The translations under genes were made by a program, and so were the position numbers. The notes beneath the pieces are model-generated. The model saw only the letters and a list, made by a program, of their open reading frames with translations. It searched no databases and had not been told where the DNA came from. Below are positions 25,894-34,603 of a stretch of 64,000 nt of DNA, piece after piece. How positions within the stretch are numbered: position 1 is the first letter of the stretch; each line of letters starts with the position of its first letter. Origin of the DNA: Deltaproteobacteria bacterium (GTDB lineage Bacteria; Myxococcota_A; UBA9160; JAJDAL01); assembly GCA_029261875.1 (NCBI GenBank), contig JAJDAL010000039.1:1-64000 (forward strand), given 5' to 3'.

Positions 25894-27321
25894 TTGCACG
25901 TTCATTTCATCGCCATCGGCGGAACGGGTATGGGGACCCTCGCCGGCCTGTTGAAGAGTCGGGGTCACGACGTCACGGGTTCGGACGGGACTCTGTATCC
26001 GCCCATGAGCACGGCGCTCGCGGATTGGGGAATTCCGGTTTTTCGCGGTTTCGCGGCGGACCACGTCACCGTGCGTGCGCCCGATCTCGTGGTGATCGGC
26101 AATGTGGTTCGCGCGGACAACGAAGAAGCGCGCGCCGCCATCGACAGCGAGATCCCCTACCGATCCTTCTCGGACGCCCTGTACGAACTGGCCATCGAAG
26201 GCAAACATTCGGTGGTCGTCAGCGGGACCCACGGCAAGACGACCGTGACGAGCGCCATCGCGGCGCTGCTCACCGAGGCGGGACGCGACCCTTCGGCCCT
26301 GGTGGGAGGCTTCGTGCACGACCTCGAGGGCGGTTTTCGAGACGGTGCCGGACCGCATTTCATCGTCGAAGGCGACGAGTACGACACCGCATTCTTCGAT
26401 AAGACACCCAAGTTTCTCCACTACGGCGCGCGCACGCTGGTGCTGACTTCCGTCGAGTTCGATCACGCCGACATCTACCGCGACCTCGATCACGTGAAGG
26501 AGGCCTTTCGTCAATTGGTGGCCGGCCTTCCGTCCACGGGGCACTTGATCGCGTTTGGCGATGATCCCAACGTGGTCGCCGTCATCGCCCAGGCGCGCTG
26601 CCCGGTTGTCCGTTACGGCTTCGCGGAGGATTCCGAATTCCAAGCGGAGGTGCTGGAGATCGACAAGGGGGGGACTCGCTTTCTGCTACGGCGCAACCGC
26701 GCGTCCCTGGGCGAAGCCCAGGTCCGTCTCTTCGGTCGCCACAACGTCGCCAACGCCACCGCGGCTTTGGCGACAGCCATCGTGTTGGGCGTACCGTTCG
26801 AAGAAGCGGCGCGCGCCCTCGGGCGCTTCCGGGGCGTGCGACGTCGGCAAGAGGTTCGGGGCATCGTCGGTGGCGTCACGCTGATCGACGACTTTGCCCA
26901 CCATCCGACCGCCGTGCGCGAGACCCTTACTGCCTTGCGGGCGCGCTACCCGGACCAAAGACTCTGGGCGGTCTTCGAGCCGCGCACGAACACCAGTCGG
27001 CGGCGCGTGTTCCAATCCGCCTACGCGGAAGCGTTCGATTCCGCGGACCGGGCCGTCATCGCGATCGTGCCCGATACACCGATCTACAGCGCGACCGGCG
27101 TGGTCGAAGAGCGTTTCTCCGCCACCGAACTGACGAAGAGCCTGGAGGCCCGCGGCGTTTCCGCATGCGCGATGGCGGACGTCGGTGGCATCGCGGATCG
27201 GTTGGTGGGCGAAGTCGCGGACGGCGACGTGGTGGTGGTGATGAGCAATGGTGGCTTCGGCGGCTTGTGCGAGAAGCTGCTCGAAGGCTTCGCGCGGAAG
27301 ACGTCCGAGGGCGCGAAATAG
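25894..27321 (+). CDS. mpl: UDP-N-acetylmuramate:L-alanyl-gamma-D-glutamyl-meso-diaminopimelate ligase
   Basis: Mpl joins recycled murein tripeptide directly to UDP-MurNAc in the cytosol. The 475-residue Mur ligase has a glycine-rich N-terminus (IAIGGTGMGTLAGLLKSRGH), the ATP loop GTHGKTT at residues 111-117, and the Mpl-typical FEPRTNTSRRRVFQ. The last motif separates it from MurC. The start is TTG at 25894, three bases after the hydrolase stop. It is the logical partner of LdcA, whose tripeptide product is its substrate. Confidence 0.94.
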   Translation: MHVHFIAIGGTGMGTLAGLLKSRGHDVTGSDGTLYPPMSTALADWGIPVFRGFAADHVTVRAPDLVVIGNVVRADNEEARAAIDSEIPYRSFSDALYELAIEGKHSVVVSGTHGKTTVTSAIAALLTEAGRDPSALVGGFVHDLEGGFRDGAGPHFIVEGDEYDTAFFDKTPKFLHYGARTLVLTSVEFDHADIYRDLDHVKEAFRQLVAGLPSTGHLIAFGDDPNVVAVIAQARCPVVRYGFAEDSEFQAEVLEIDKGGTRFLLRRNRASLGEAQVRLFGRHNVANATAALATAIVLGVPFEEAARALGRFRGVRRRQEVRGIVGGVTLIDDFAHHPTAVRETLTALRARYPDQRLWAVFEPRTNTSRRRVFQSAYAEAFDSADRAVIAIVPDTPIYSATGVVEERFSATELTKSLEARGVSACAMADVGGIADRLVGEVADGDVVVVMSNGGFGGLCEKLLEGFARKTSEGAK

Positions 27322-27341
27322 CGACTCGAGACGACCGGGTT

Positions 27342-28124
27342 CTAGAAGCCCAACACCCGCGCGCCCTTCCCAATGGTGCCCGCTCGCTCGATTCCATCGC
27401 GCACGAATTGTCGTGCGCGTTCGATCGACGTGTCGAGGCATTCGCCCTGGGCGAGAAGGGCGGTGACCGCCGACGCCAGAGCACAACCGGTTCCGTGGAC
27501 CGGGTCGCCTTCGATGCGTTCGCCCTCGAGCCAGCGCAGGGATACCCCCCCCCCCGACTTTTCCGCCAATAGATCGCGTGGCGCGCCGGGCCAGTGCCCC
27601 CCGGTGAGGAGCACCGCTTGCGCGCCGAATTCCTCGAGCCAGATCCCCGCGGCCCGTTGCGCGTCTTCGGGCGAATCGATGGCTTGGCCGCTCAAGGTGC
27701 TGGCTTCGGAAAGATTCGGCAGCGCGAGGCGGGATCGACCGATCAGCTCGATCAAGGTCGGATACGCGCGTCGTTCGAGAAGCGCGGATCCGTCGCTGGC
27801 GGCAATCACCGGGTCGATGACGATCGGGACCGATTCCGGGAGCTCGTAGAGGGCGTGTGCGACGGCGCGCGCCACGTCGTCGGTGCCCAACATGCCGATC
27901 TTGACCGCATCCGGGGTGCAATCCCGGAGCAGCACGCGAATCATGTCCAGGATCGCGCTGCCGAACACCGGCAGGACTTTGTGGACCTTCGCGGTATCCT
28001 GCACGGTGAGCGCGGTCGGAATGGCGGCGCCGTGGACCCCAAGGGTCCGAAACACCTGTACGTCGAGTTGGAGACCGGCACCCCCGGTCGGATCGGAACC
28101 GGAGATGCTGAGTGCCATGGGCAT
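27342..28124 (-). CDS. thiD: Hydroxymethylpyrimidine/phosphomethylpyrimidine kinase
   Basis: ThiD phosphorylates HMP and HMP-P in thiamine synthesis. The 260-residue ribokinase-fold protein has LSISGSDPTGGAGLQLD at the N-terminus, AVKIGMLGTDD, and the C-terminal anion hole DPVHGTGCALASA. The reading frame contains an 11-G tract (27545-27555) that encodes part of KSGGGVSL; a one-base change there would break the gene. ATG at 28124 (or 28118) fits the family start. These start codons interlock with those of the divergent gene. No Shine-Dalgarno sequence is visible. Confidence 0.92.
   Translation of the reverse strand: MPMALSISGSDPTGGAGLQLDVQVFRTLGVHGAAIPTALTVQDTAKVHKVLPVFGSAILDMIRVLLRDCTPDAVKIGMLGTDDVARAVAHALYELPESVPIVIDPVIAASDGSALLERRAYPTLIELIGRSRLALPNLSEASTLSGQAIDSPEDAQRAAGIWLEEFGAQAVLLTGGHWPGAPRDLLAEKSGGGVSLRWLEGERIEGDPVHGTGCALASAVTALLAQGECLDTSIERARQFVRDGIERAGTIGKGARVLGF
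27545..27555 (-). repeat. 11-base homopolymer (poly-G on the coding strand) inside thiD
   Basis: Eleven consecutive C on the plus strand read as G11 in thiD. It is the longest homopolymer I noticed in the window and stands in coding sequence, preserving the frame (Ser-Gly-Gly-Gly-Val). Such tracts are prone to replication slippage and also to sequencing or assembly length errors. Confidence 0.9.
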
Positions 28125-28854
28125 GAAATCGGATGGTAAAGCGCGGCGACCCTGGGTGCACGCCTTCGCGCGGGGTTTTGCGCTGGCGTTCGGATCGGTG
28201 CTGTTGTTGTTGCCGGAAGCTCCTACGCACGCCGCGGAAGCACCGGGTCCCGACACCTGGACCGCGGAAGCGATCATTCACGGGGACGAGGGCGTCAACG
28301 TCACGCAATATTGGTCCCAGGGGCGAAAGCTTCGCGCCGAAACCCTCGTGGGGGGGCATCGGGTTCTCACCATCGTCAATGGCTCGACCTACTACGCCCT
28401 CGATCCCGTGGCCGGCGTGGGCGTGGCGATCGAACGCAGTCCCAAGGCCCTCGCGGAGGACAAACCCAATACGCGCCCGTTTGCGCGCGAGTTGAACCAG
28501 GTGATTCGCGACGGCGCGGAGCAGATTGGGACGGAGAAATTGTTTGGCCAGGATTGCGACGTCTATCGACTCACGGATGAGCGCGGACGGCAGGAGGTGT
28601 GGGCTACCCGCGGGGCCCTGCGCGTTCCGCTGCGCGTCGAGACCTACGCGCGGCGTCGAGCCAAAACCGTTCGCACGGACTACGTGGCATGGGATCGCGG
28701 TTTGACGATTGCACCGTCCTTCTTCGAACCGGACCCACGTCTCAGTTTGGAAACGGTGACCTATGATGCCTACCGGGAACGAACCGCGAAAGGCGAAGCG
28801 GTGGGGCCCGTGCCGGTCATGTACGCGGATCTGTTACACGGGATCCGTCGCTAG
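28123..28854 (+). CDS. exported LolA-like (DUF4412-type) protein
   Basis: This 243-residue protein has a signal peptide: basic start, hydrophobic run GFALAFGSVLLLLPEAP and a likely THA/AEA cleavage near residue 35. The mature part has the look of outer-membrane-lipoprotein-sorting/DUF4412 beta proteins, with an early WTAEAIIHGDE strand and GQDCDVYRLTDERGRQEVWAT in the middle. Function is not known; it probably sits in the periplasm. Possible starts are ATG at 28105 (closest to a GGAG), 28117 or 28123. The last two overlap thiD start codons on the other strand. Confidence 0.7.
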   Translation: MKSDGKARRPWVHAFARGFALAFGSVLLLLPEAPTHAAEAPGPDTWTAEAIIHGDEGVNVTQYWSQGRKLRAETLVGGHRVLTIVNGSTYYALDPVAGVGVAIERSPKALAEDKPNTRPFARELNQVIRDGAEQIGTEKLFGQDCDVYRLTDERGRQEVWATRGALRVPLRVETYARRRAKTVRTDYVAWDRGLTIAPSFFEPDPRLSLETVTYDAYRERTAKGEAVGPVPVMYADLLHGIRR

Positions 28855-28866
28855 GACGGCGGCCCG

Positions 28867-29982
28867 CTAGCTGGGATCTGCCACCCACGTGATGTTTCCA
28901 TCCGCAACCGTCGAATCGGACGCGAGCACCGCGAGTCTGCGCGCGATGGTCCCGGCGATTTCGCGAAATGCACCGGCGGCGTCGGAATCGGGTGCATAGG
29001 AGATGATCGGCTTGCCTTTGTCGCCGCCCTCGACCACTCGCGGGTCGATGGGGATCTCCCCGAGGAATTCCACTCCCAGCTCCGCGGCCGTGCGCTTGCC
29101 GCCGCCTTCGCCGAAGATGTAATAACGCCGATCCGGTAGCTCGGGCGGCGTGAAGTAGGACATGTTCTCGACGATGCCCAGGACCGGGACGTTGACCTTC
29201 TCGAACATCTTGAGTCCCTTGCGGGCGTCGATCAGAGAGAGGTCGTTCGCGGTGGTGACGATCACCGCACCCGAGAGCGGCGCCTGTTGGGTCAAGGTCA
29301 GTGCCGCATCGCCGGTACCCGGCGGCAGATCGATGATGAGATAGTCGAGTTCGCCCCAATCGACGTCGGCGAGAAACTGGCGAATGAGCCCGTGCACCAT
29401 GGGGCCGCGCCAAATGACCGGCGAGTTGTCGTCCACGAAGAAACCGATCGACATCACCTTGAGCCCGTAGGCTTCGAGGGGGTCGATGACTTTGTTCTCC
29501 GAATGCGGGCGCCCTTGAACGCCCAGCAACAGCGGAAGGGACGGTCCGTAGACGTCTGCGTCCAACAGACCCACGCTGGCGCCGGTTTCGCGCAGGGCCA
29601 GGGCGAGATTCGTCGCGGTGGTGCTCTTCCCGACACCGCCCTTGCCCGAGGCGACGGCGATCGTGTTCTTGACCCCGGGCAGGAGGTTCTTGGTTTCCGG
29701 TGTCTCCCCGCTGCGTCCGGAGCCGCGGGTTTGGGACGTCATGCTGACATCGACCTGGTCCACACCCGCTATGGCGCTCACCCGTTCCCGGGCGGCTTTT
29801 TGAAACTCTTCCTTCACCGGGCAGGCGGGGGTGGTGAGCTCGATCGCGAAAGCGACGCGGCCTCCGTCGATCGCGACATTCTTCACGAATCCGAGATCGA
29901 CGATGCTTTTGCCGAAGTCGGGGTCGATGATCGGGCGCAGGGCTTCTAGAACGTCTTGCTCGGAAATCGTTGCAGGGGCCAT
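28867..29982 (-). CDS. mrp: Mrp/ApbC-family iron-sulfur cluster carrier ATPase
   Basis: This 371-residue P-loop protein has an N-terminal MIP18/DUF59 domain (about residues 1-100; ELTTPACPVKEEF) and the Mrp ATPase with the deviant Walker A ASGKGGVGKST. The family transfers Fe-S clusters to target proteins. The C-terminal CxxC that binds the bridging cluster in characterised members normally follows ENMSYF. Here that stretch reads TPPELPDRRYYIFGEGGG, with no cysteine. Cluster binding, if any, must differ. The start at 29982 has TGGAGGATCC upstream; three in-frame upstream residues are not needed. Confidence 0.92.
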   Translation of the reverse strand: MAPATISEQDVLEALRPIIDPDFGKSIVDLGFVKNVAIDGGRVAFAIELTTPACPVKEEFQKAARERVSAIAGVDQVDVSMTSQTRGSGRSGETPETKNLLPGVKNTIAVASGKGGVGKSTTATNLALALRETGASVGLLDADVYGPSLPLLLGVQGRPHSENKVIDPLEAYGLKVMSIGFFVDDNSPVIWRGPMVHGLIRQFLADVDWGELDYLIIDLPPGTGDAALTLTQQAPLSGAVIVTTANDLSLIDARKGLKMFEKVNVPVLGIVENMSYFTPPELPDRRYYIFGEGGGKRTAAELGVEFLGEIPIDPRVVEGGDKGKPIISYAPDSDAAGAFREIAGTIARRLAVLASDSTVADGNITWVADPS

Positions 29983-30088
29983 GGATCCTCCAGGCACGGA
30001 AGTCTAGCGCAGGGCGAACTCGGCGGCGGAACCGTACAATGAGCCGCCGCGCCACGGGGACTCGGGCGGCAGATGAAGGGGAGAGAAC

Positions 30089-30403
30089 ATGGACGCGTAT
30101 TGGGAGGCTTTCCTGGCCGATCCCTATTGGACTCTATTCGGTCTCACGGGCAACGCCGCTTTCTTTTCGCGCTTCCTCGTGCAGTGGGTGATTTCCGAGC
30201 GTCGCGGCGAGAGTGTGGTGCCACCGATCTTCTGGTATTTCAGCCTGGTGGGGTCGGTGATTCTTCTCTTCTACGCCATCCACAAGCAGGATCCGATCTT
30301 CACCCTGGCCTACCTCCCCAATTCCGTCGTCTACGTGCGAAATCTGATGCTCGTGCGGCGCAAGGAAAAACGCGACGCTTTGGAACGGGGAGAAACGGGT
30401 TAG
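30089..30403 (+). CDS. Lipid-A-disaccharide synthase N-terminal (LABN) domain membrane protein
   Basis: This 104-residue protein has three hydrophobic segments and the LABN pattern (LTGNAAFFSRFLVQWVISER, then FWYFSLVGSVILLFYAIH). The domain was first described at the N-terminus of some LpxB proteins. As a separate small protein it accompanies lipid A or glycolipid genes, and its activity is unknown. ATG at 30089 follows GGGAGAGAAC. No lpx gene is adjacent. TACAAT at 30035-30040 is a possible -10. Its stop and that of the convergent SDR are three bases apart. Confidence 0.88.
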   Translation: MDAYWEAFLADPYWTLFGLTGNAAFFSRFLVQWVISERRGESVVPPIFWYFSLVGSVILLFYAIHKQDPIFTLAYLPNSVVYVRNLMLVRRKEKRDALERGETG

Positions 30404-30406
30404 GCG

Positions 30407-31228
30407 CTAGGCGTCCTCGGACCAGCTTTCGTCCTGGAACACCGCCTCCAGGCGCTCGGCGCGACGGCGGATGAACTCGCGATGAGAGAGATGGGTCAGG
30501 ATGTAGAGGTCGCGCCGCTCGATTCCCCGCACGACCCGCGCCGCGACTTCGTCGGCACGTAGAAAGCCCCCCTTCATTTCGCCGGCCGGAACCGAAGGCG
30601 GTGCTTCTTTGGGCAGTTCGATGCCGCGCGTGCGCGCGGAGTTGGGTCCGATGTTGGTCTCCACCATGCCCGGGCAGAGGACGCTGACGCCGATGTCGTG
30701 CTCTTTCATTTCTCGGAACATGGCCTCGCTGAGCCCCACGACGGCAAACTTCGACGCGCAGTAGACCCCGAGCCAGCTCATTCCCACCAGGCCCGCCATG
30801 GACGCGGTATTGACGATGTGGCCGCCTTGTTCTTGCTCGACCAAGAGCGGTGCAAATGTTTCGACGCCGTGCACGACGCCCCAGAAGTTCACCCCCATGG
30901 TGAGCTCCCAATCTTTGTGGGGCGCTTCGGCAATTTTTCCCACCAGTGCGATTCCCGCGTTGTTGCACACGATGTGAACCGCGCCGAAGCGGTCGACGCT
31001 CGCGTCGCGCAGGGCTTGGACCTGGGCGAGCTTCGTGACGTCGGTTTGAACCGGGAGGACTTCGTAACCCGCGCTCTCGAATTCCGCCGCCTTGGCTTGG
31101 AGGCTCGGCTTGTCGATGTCCGCCAGGACGAGTTTTGCGCCGCGCGCGCCAAAGGCTCCCGCCATGGCGGCCCCGATGCCACTGGCTCCGCCGGTAATCA
31201 CTGCCACTCGGTCGCGAAAGGGATCCAT
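30407..31228 (-). CDS. Short-chain dehydrogenase/reductase
   Basis: This classical SDR of 273 residues has the cofactor loop TGGASGIG, NNAG in IVCNNAGIALVG, the catalytic Ser in VNTASMAGL and the YxxxK motif YCASK. It ends with a basic C-terminal helix (HREFIRRRAERL). An Asp after the second strand (LADIDK) favours NAD(H). Substrate is unknown. It is the last gene of a minus-strand run tldD-tldE-thioesterase-SDR, 21 bases after the thioesterase, with a strong AGAGGAGG before the ATG. Confidence 0.88.
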   Translation of the reverse strand: MDPFRDRVAVITGGASGIGAAMAGAFGARGAKLVLADIDKPSLQAKAAEFESAGYEVLPVQTDVTKLAQVQALRDASVDRFGAVHIVCNNAGIALVGKIAEAPHKDWELTMGVNFWGVVHGVETFAPLLVEQEQGGHIVNTASMAGLVGMSWLGVYCASKFAVVGLSEAMFREMKEHDIGVSVLCPGMVETNIGPNSARTRGIELPKEAPPSVPAGEMKGGFLRADEVAARVVRGIERRDLYILTHLSHREFIRRRAERLEAVFQDESWSEDA

Positions 31229-31249
31229 CGGATTGCCTCCTCTGCGGGT

Positions 31250-31681
31250 TCAGCTGTCCAGGGTTTGAATGACCTGGGTGGCAGTGGCCTTCCCGGCCAC
31301 CTTGTCGTCATCGCGCGTAAACACCACTTCGACGTGCGCCATGCGACGTCCGCGGTTGACCACCGAGGCTTCGCAATGCAGAACCCCCGAGACCACGGGC
31401 CGGAAGAAGTTCAAGCGCAGGTCGGCGGTCGTGAAGTTTTCGTTGTCGTCGAGCACGGTCATCATGGCCAGGCTCGCAAACGCATCCGCCAGGGCGGCGA
31501 GGTAGCCGCCGAACACCGCGCCCTGGCCGTGGTACATAACCGGGTTCACGGTCCAATCGCCCCAAACCCGCGTTTCGTCCCAGCCTTGAATGCCCGGGAG
31601 ATCCAGGGCCTCGACGTGGGGCGGTTTTTCGCCCGCGGTACCGGCGATGATTTGATCGAGTAGTTCGTGGTAGCGGCCCAT
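31250..31681 (-). CDS. PaaI-type hotdog-fold thioesterase
   Basis: This 143-residue single hotdog domain has VMYHGQGAVFGGYLAALADAF, the segment that carries the helix and catalytic region in PaaI-like acyl-CoA thioesterases, and a later RRMAHVEVVFTRDD strand. It likely hydrolyses an acyl- or aryl-CoA in the cytosol. ATG at 31681 gives the family-like start; an in-frame upstream codon at 31708 would add nine unrelated residues. It lies between tldE and the SDR on the same strand. Confidence 0.8.
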   Translation of the reverse strand: MGRYHELLDQIIAGTAGEKPPHVEALDLPGIQGWDETRVWGDWTVNPVMYHGQGAVFGGYLAALADAFASLAMMTVLDDNENFTTADLRLNFFRPVVSGVLHCEASVVNRGRRMAHVEVVFTRDDDKVAGKATATQVIQTLDS

Positions 31682-31725
31682 GGCGCGCAGCGTAGCGCAG
31701 CCGCGCACGCGCGTGGCTGCGGGCC

Positions 31726-33048
31726 TCAGAGGGTCAGGGTGAAGTCGTCGATCAGGGCACCGGGCAGATGGGCACTGCGCGTACTGCGTTCACAGTAGGT
31801 GCCCGGGTCGAAGATGCGTTCGCGTTCGCGGGTGAGACCCAGCAGGTTCTCACCCAACATGCGGTAGAGGGTTTCGTCGAAACGCATGGCGGGAATCGGC
31901 GCCTGCAGGTGACCGTCTTCGACCCAGAACGTCGCGAAGCGCGTCATGCCCGTGGTGCGGCAGGCGTTGCGATCCGAGTAGTTGAGATACCACAAGTTGC
32001 TCACGTAGATCCCGCGTCCGAGTTCGCGCGACACGTTTTCGGTGGCCAGGCTTCCGGCGCTCATGCCGAGGGAGTTCGGTGCCTCCGAGCCCGACGCGCC
32101 GTTGGTCGCCACATCGAATTCGACCGCCGAGCGCGGAGAGACCAGACATTCGCGGTAGCGACCGCCCTCGATCAGTGGAACCTGGTCCGGCCGGTGGAAA
32201 CCCGAACTTTCGAAAGGCGGGGCGACGCCGTGGGCCGTATCCTCGCGCAGGTCGAGACTCGGATGCAGGTGCGCGCCTTGCTCCACCATGCGCAGAAGCG
32301 GCGTCGCTTTGGTGCGGTGGGCCCGCAAACTGAATCCCCCCCAACCGAGTAGCTCCACGATTTCCCACAACGCGCCCGGAGACAGGTAGACGCGGTAGCG
32401 ACCCGGGTCGAGGTTTCGGATCGGACGTTCGAGGACGCGCAAGCGTTCACCGGCTGCGGCCAGCTTGGCTTCGAACGTTCCCGGGTCCCACTCGAAGCCC
32501 GCGTAGCTCTCTTTGACCGCCTTGTCGGCCTGGGCGAAGAAGCTCCAGTCGAAATTGTAACTGTGATGGGTGATCCAATTGCGCTGGCCCAGGGAATTGG
32601 CGAAGCCCGCGTGGGTCGCACCGGATGCGTAGATTCCCACGAGGTCGCGCCCGGAGCCGGCTTCCGCAACGGCGTCGAGTGCATCCGCGGCTCGGGGAAT
32701 TCGATTGGTCCCGATTTCTTCGCTCGAGTGGGGTTCCGTGGCGTACAGGAAATGCGGATCTTCGGGTGAGGCGTCGCGGCGAATGCGCAGATCCGCGAGC
32801 GCCTGGCGAAACATCGGCTCGTCCTCGGCGAGGGAACCCGCCAGGCTGTAGCGCGCCTGGGCATGGCGACGACCGCGGATCAATTCGAGACGCAGGCTGC
32901 GTTGTTCGACGTTGCCCGCCTGGCGCACCGCGCTCTTGTTCATCCGTACGAAGTCCGACTCTTCTCCGGAGAAGCTGCACAGCAGAACTTCATCCGCGTG
33001 AATCTGTCCGCAGAGCCGTTCCGCCAGGTTGAAGAAGTAATCCCGCAC
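31726..33048 (-). CDS. TldD/PmbA-family protein, TldE-like subunit
   Basis: This 440-residue member of the TldD/PmbA family lacks the zinc-binding HExxxH of TldD, as expected for the TldE (PmbA) partner. Family-like stretches include GIYASGATHAGFANSLGQRN in the middle and SNLWYLNYSDRNACRTTGMT towards the C-terminus. TldD and TldE form a heterodimeric metalloprotease that degrades unfolded or leader peptides. The GTG start lies one base after the tldD stop, so the two subunits are co-translated. Confidence 0.87.
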   Translation of the reverse strand: MRDYFFNLAERLCGQIHADEVLLCSFSGEESDFVRMNKSAVRQAGNVEQRSLRLELIRGRRHAQARYSLAGSLAEDEPMFRQALADLRIRRDASPEDPHFLYATEPHSSEEIGTNRIPRAADALDAVAEAGSGRDLVGIYASGATHAGFANSLGQRNWITHHSYNFDWSFFAQADKAVKESYAGFEWDPGTFEAKLAAAGERLRVLERPIRNLDPGRYRVYLSPGALWEIVELLGWGGFSLRAHRTKATPLLRMVEQGAHLHPSLDLREDTAHGVAPPFESSGFHRPDQVPLIEGGRYRECLVSPRSAVEFDVATNGASGSEAPNSLGMSAGSLATENVSRELGRGIYVSNLWYLNYSDRNACRTTGMTRFATFWVEDGHLQAPIPAMRFDETLYRMLGENLLGLTRERERIFDPGTYCERSTRSAHLPGALIDDFTLTL

Positions 33049-33049
33049 G

Positions 33050-34483
33050 CTACTCGCCCCCGAATACGTCGACGTTTTCGAATCGACAGGTGGGAGAGGC
33101 GTGTCCGACCCGGGCGAGCTGGTTGGGTTCGCCCTTCCCGCAAGTGGGGGTTCCCAGGGTCTCCGCGGTCGAGGCGTCTCCCACGCCCGCCAGGCTGCGC
33201 CAGAAGGTCGCCGAAACGCCGCGGTAGTTGGGGTTCTTGACCACCTGGGTGAGTTCGCCGTCTTCGATCAATTGCGCGCGCTCGCAACCGAACTGGAACT
33301 TGTTGCGGGAATCGTCGATCGACCAGGAACAATTGGTTTGCATGAAAACGCCGCGCTCGATGCCGGCGATCAGGCGATCGAAGGAGTCGTGGCCCAGCTC
33401 GAGGTTGAGGTTGGCCATGCGGTCGATCGGCGGGCGATTCCAACTGCTCGCGCGCGCATTGGCGACGCCTTCGATTCCCGCCCGATTCTGGGAAGTCGTT
33501 CCGCCGAGTGGGCGCTCGAGGATGCCGTCGCGGATGATGTACTGCCGCTCTGCGGGTGTGCCCTCATCATCGAACGCGTACCCCGCGAGCTCCGATGCAT
33601 GATTGGGATCGAACACCACATTGAGCAGCGGGGATCCGTAGCGATAGCTCCCAAACATGTCGAGGCGGACGAAACTCGTGCCCGCGTAGTTGCGTTCGTC
33701 TCCCAGGATCCGATCGAGTTCCAGGGGATGTCCGATGGATTCGTGGATCTGGAGAATCATCTGGTCCGGCGCGAGGACGAGGTCCAGGGTTTCCGTCGGA
33801 CAGTTGGGGGCATCGAGTAGTTGGAGGGCTTCTTCGGCGACGCGTGGCGCGGCGCTCGTGAAGCCCGTCTGTTCGAGAATCTCGAGCCCCCCCTGGCGCG
33901 CGAAAGCGTCGCCGCCGAAGCTGCGCCGCTGCGTGTGGGAGCCCGAATTCGCGACCACCGAAAGCATCGGCATCACGATCTCGGTGCGCTGAGCGATGTG
34001 GCCCCCGGCCGAAGTCGCGAGCAGGGAATCGATGCGCTCGCCGTAGAGTGCGGCGCTCCAGTCGAGAATGCGCGGGTCCGGATGGAGGGCGTGGGACAGC
34101 TCCATCAAGAGATCGAGTTTTTCGGCGACGGATGTGGAATCCCACGGGCGCAAGACGTTCGATGCGTATTCGCCGGACGCGGTGGCGATCGGTTGCGTCC
34201 CGGCCTCCGCCACCGTGCGCCCGCGGGTGGCGCGGGCCCAATCGCTGGCGCGTTCACATGCCCGCCGAAGTCCCTCGTTGGAAAGGTCCGAAGTCGCCGC
34301 GTAGCCCGTTGCTCCGCCATCCCAGATCTGAATCATCGCGCCCCGGTCCTGGCGCAAGCTGCAGGGCATCGGGACGTCGCGGCGCGTGGCGACGGATTCC
34401 ATGCGTTCCTCGACGATCCGCAGGGACCACCCTTCGACGGACGGTGCGATCGCGCGAAACCGAGCGAGAAACTCTTCGTGCAT
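33050..34483 (-). CDS. tldD: Metalloprotease TldD
   Basis: This is the catalytic subunit of the TldD/E protease, 477 residues. The zinc motif is IHESIGHPLELDR with H247, E248 and H252. A C-terminal Cys lies in TPTCGKGEPNQ, the usual third-ligand region. Glycine-rich SRNKFQFGCERA and the final EN-rich strand fit the family. In other bacteria the pair matures microcin B17 and degrades CcdA. No RiPP precursor or toxin-antitoxin pair is visible here. It is first in the tldD-tldE-thioesterase-SDR run and divergent from the acyl-CoA dehydrogenase (120 bases between starts). Confidence 0.92.
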   Translation of the reverse strand: MHEEFLARFRAIAPSVEGWSLRIVEERMESVATRRDVPMPCSLRQDRGAMIQIWDGGATGYAATSDLSNEGLRRACERASDWARATRGRTVAEAGTQPIATASGEYASNVLRPWDSTSVAEKLDLLMELSHALHPDPRILDWSAALYGERIDSLLATSAGGHIAQRTEIVMPMLSVVANSGSHTQRRSFGGDAFARQGGLEILEQTGFTSAAPRVAEEALQLLDAPNCPTETLDLVLAPDQMILQIHESIGHPLELDRILGDERNYAGTSFVRLDMFGSYRYGSPLLNVVFDPNHASELAGYAFDDEGTPAERQYIIRDGILERPLGGTTSQNRAGIEGVANARASSWNRPPIDRMANLNLELGHDSFDRLIAGIERGVFMQTNCSWSIDDSRNKFQFGCERAQLIEDGELTQVVKNPNYRGVSATFWRSLAGVGDASTAETLGTPTCGKGEPNQLARVGHASPTCRFENVDVFGGE

Positions 34484-34603
34484 AACCCCCCCAGGACACG
34501 CGACACTAACGGATCGGCCGGGAAGGCCGCGAGCTTGTGGGGCGAGCGGTCCGATTGGCTCCGCGGGGCGGGCGGCCTACGCTTACACCATCCCGGAGGT
34601 CCC

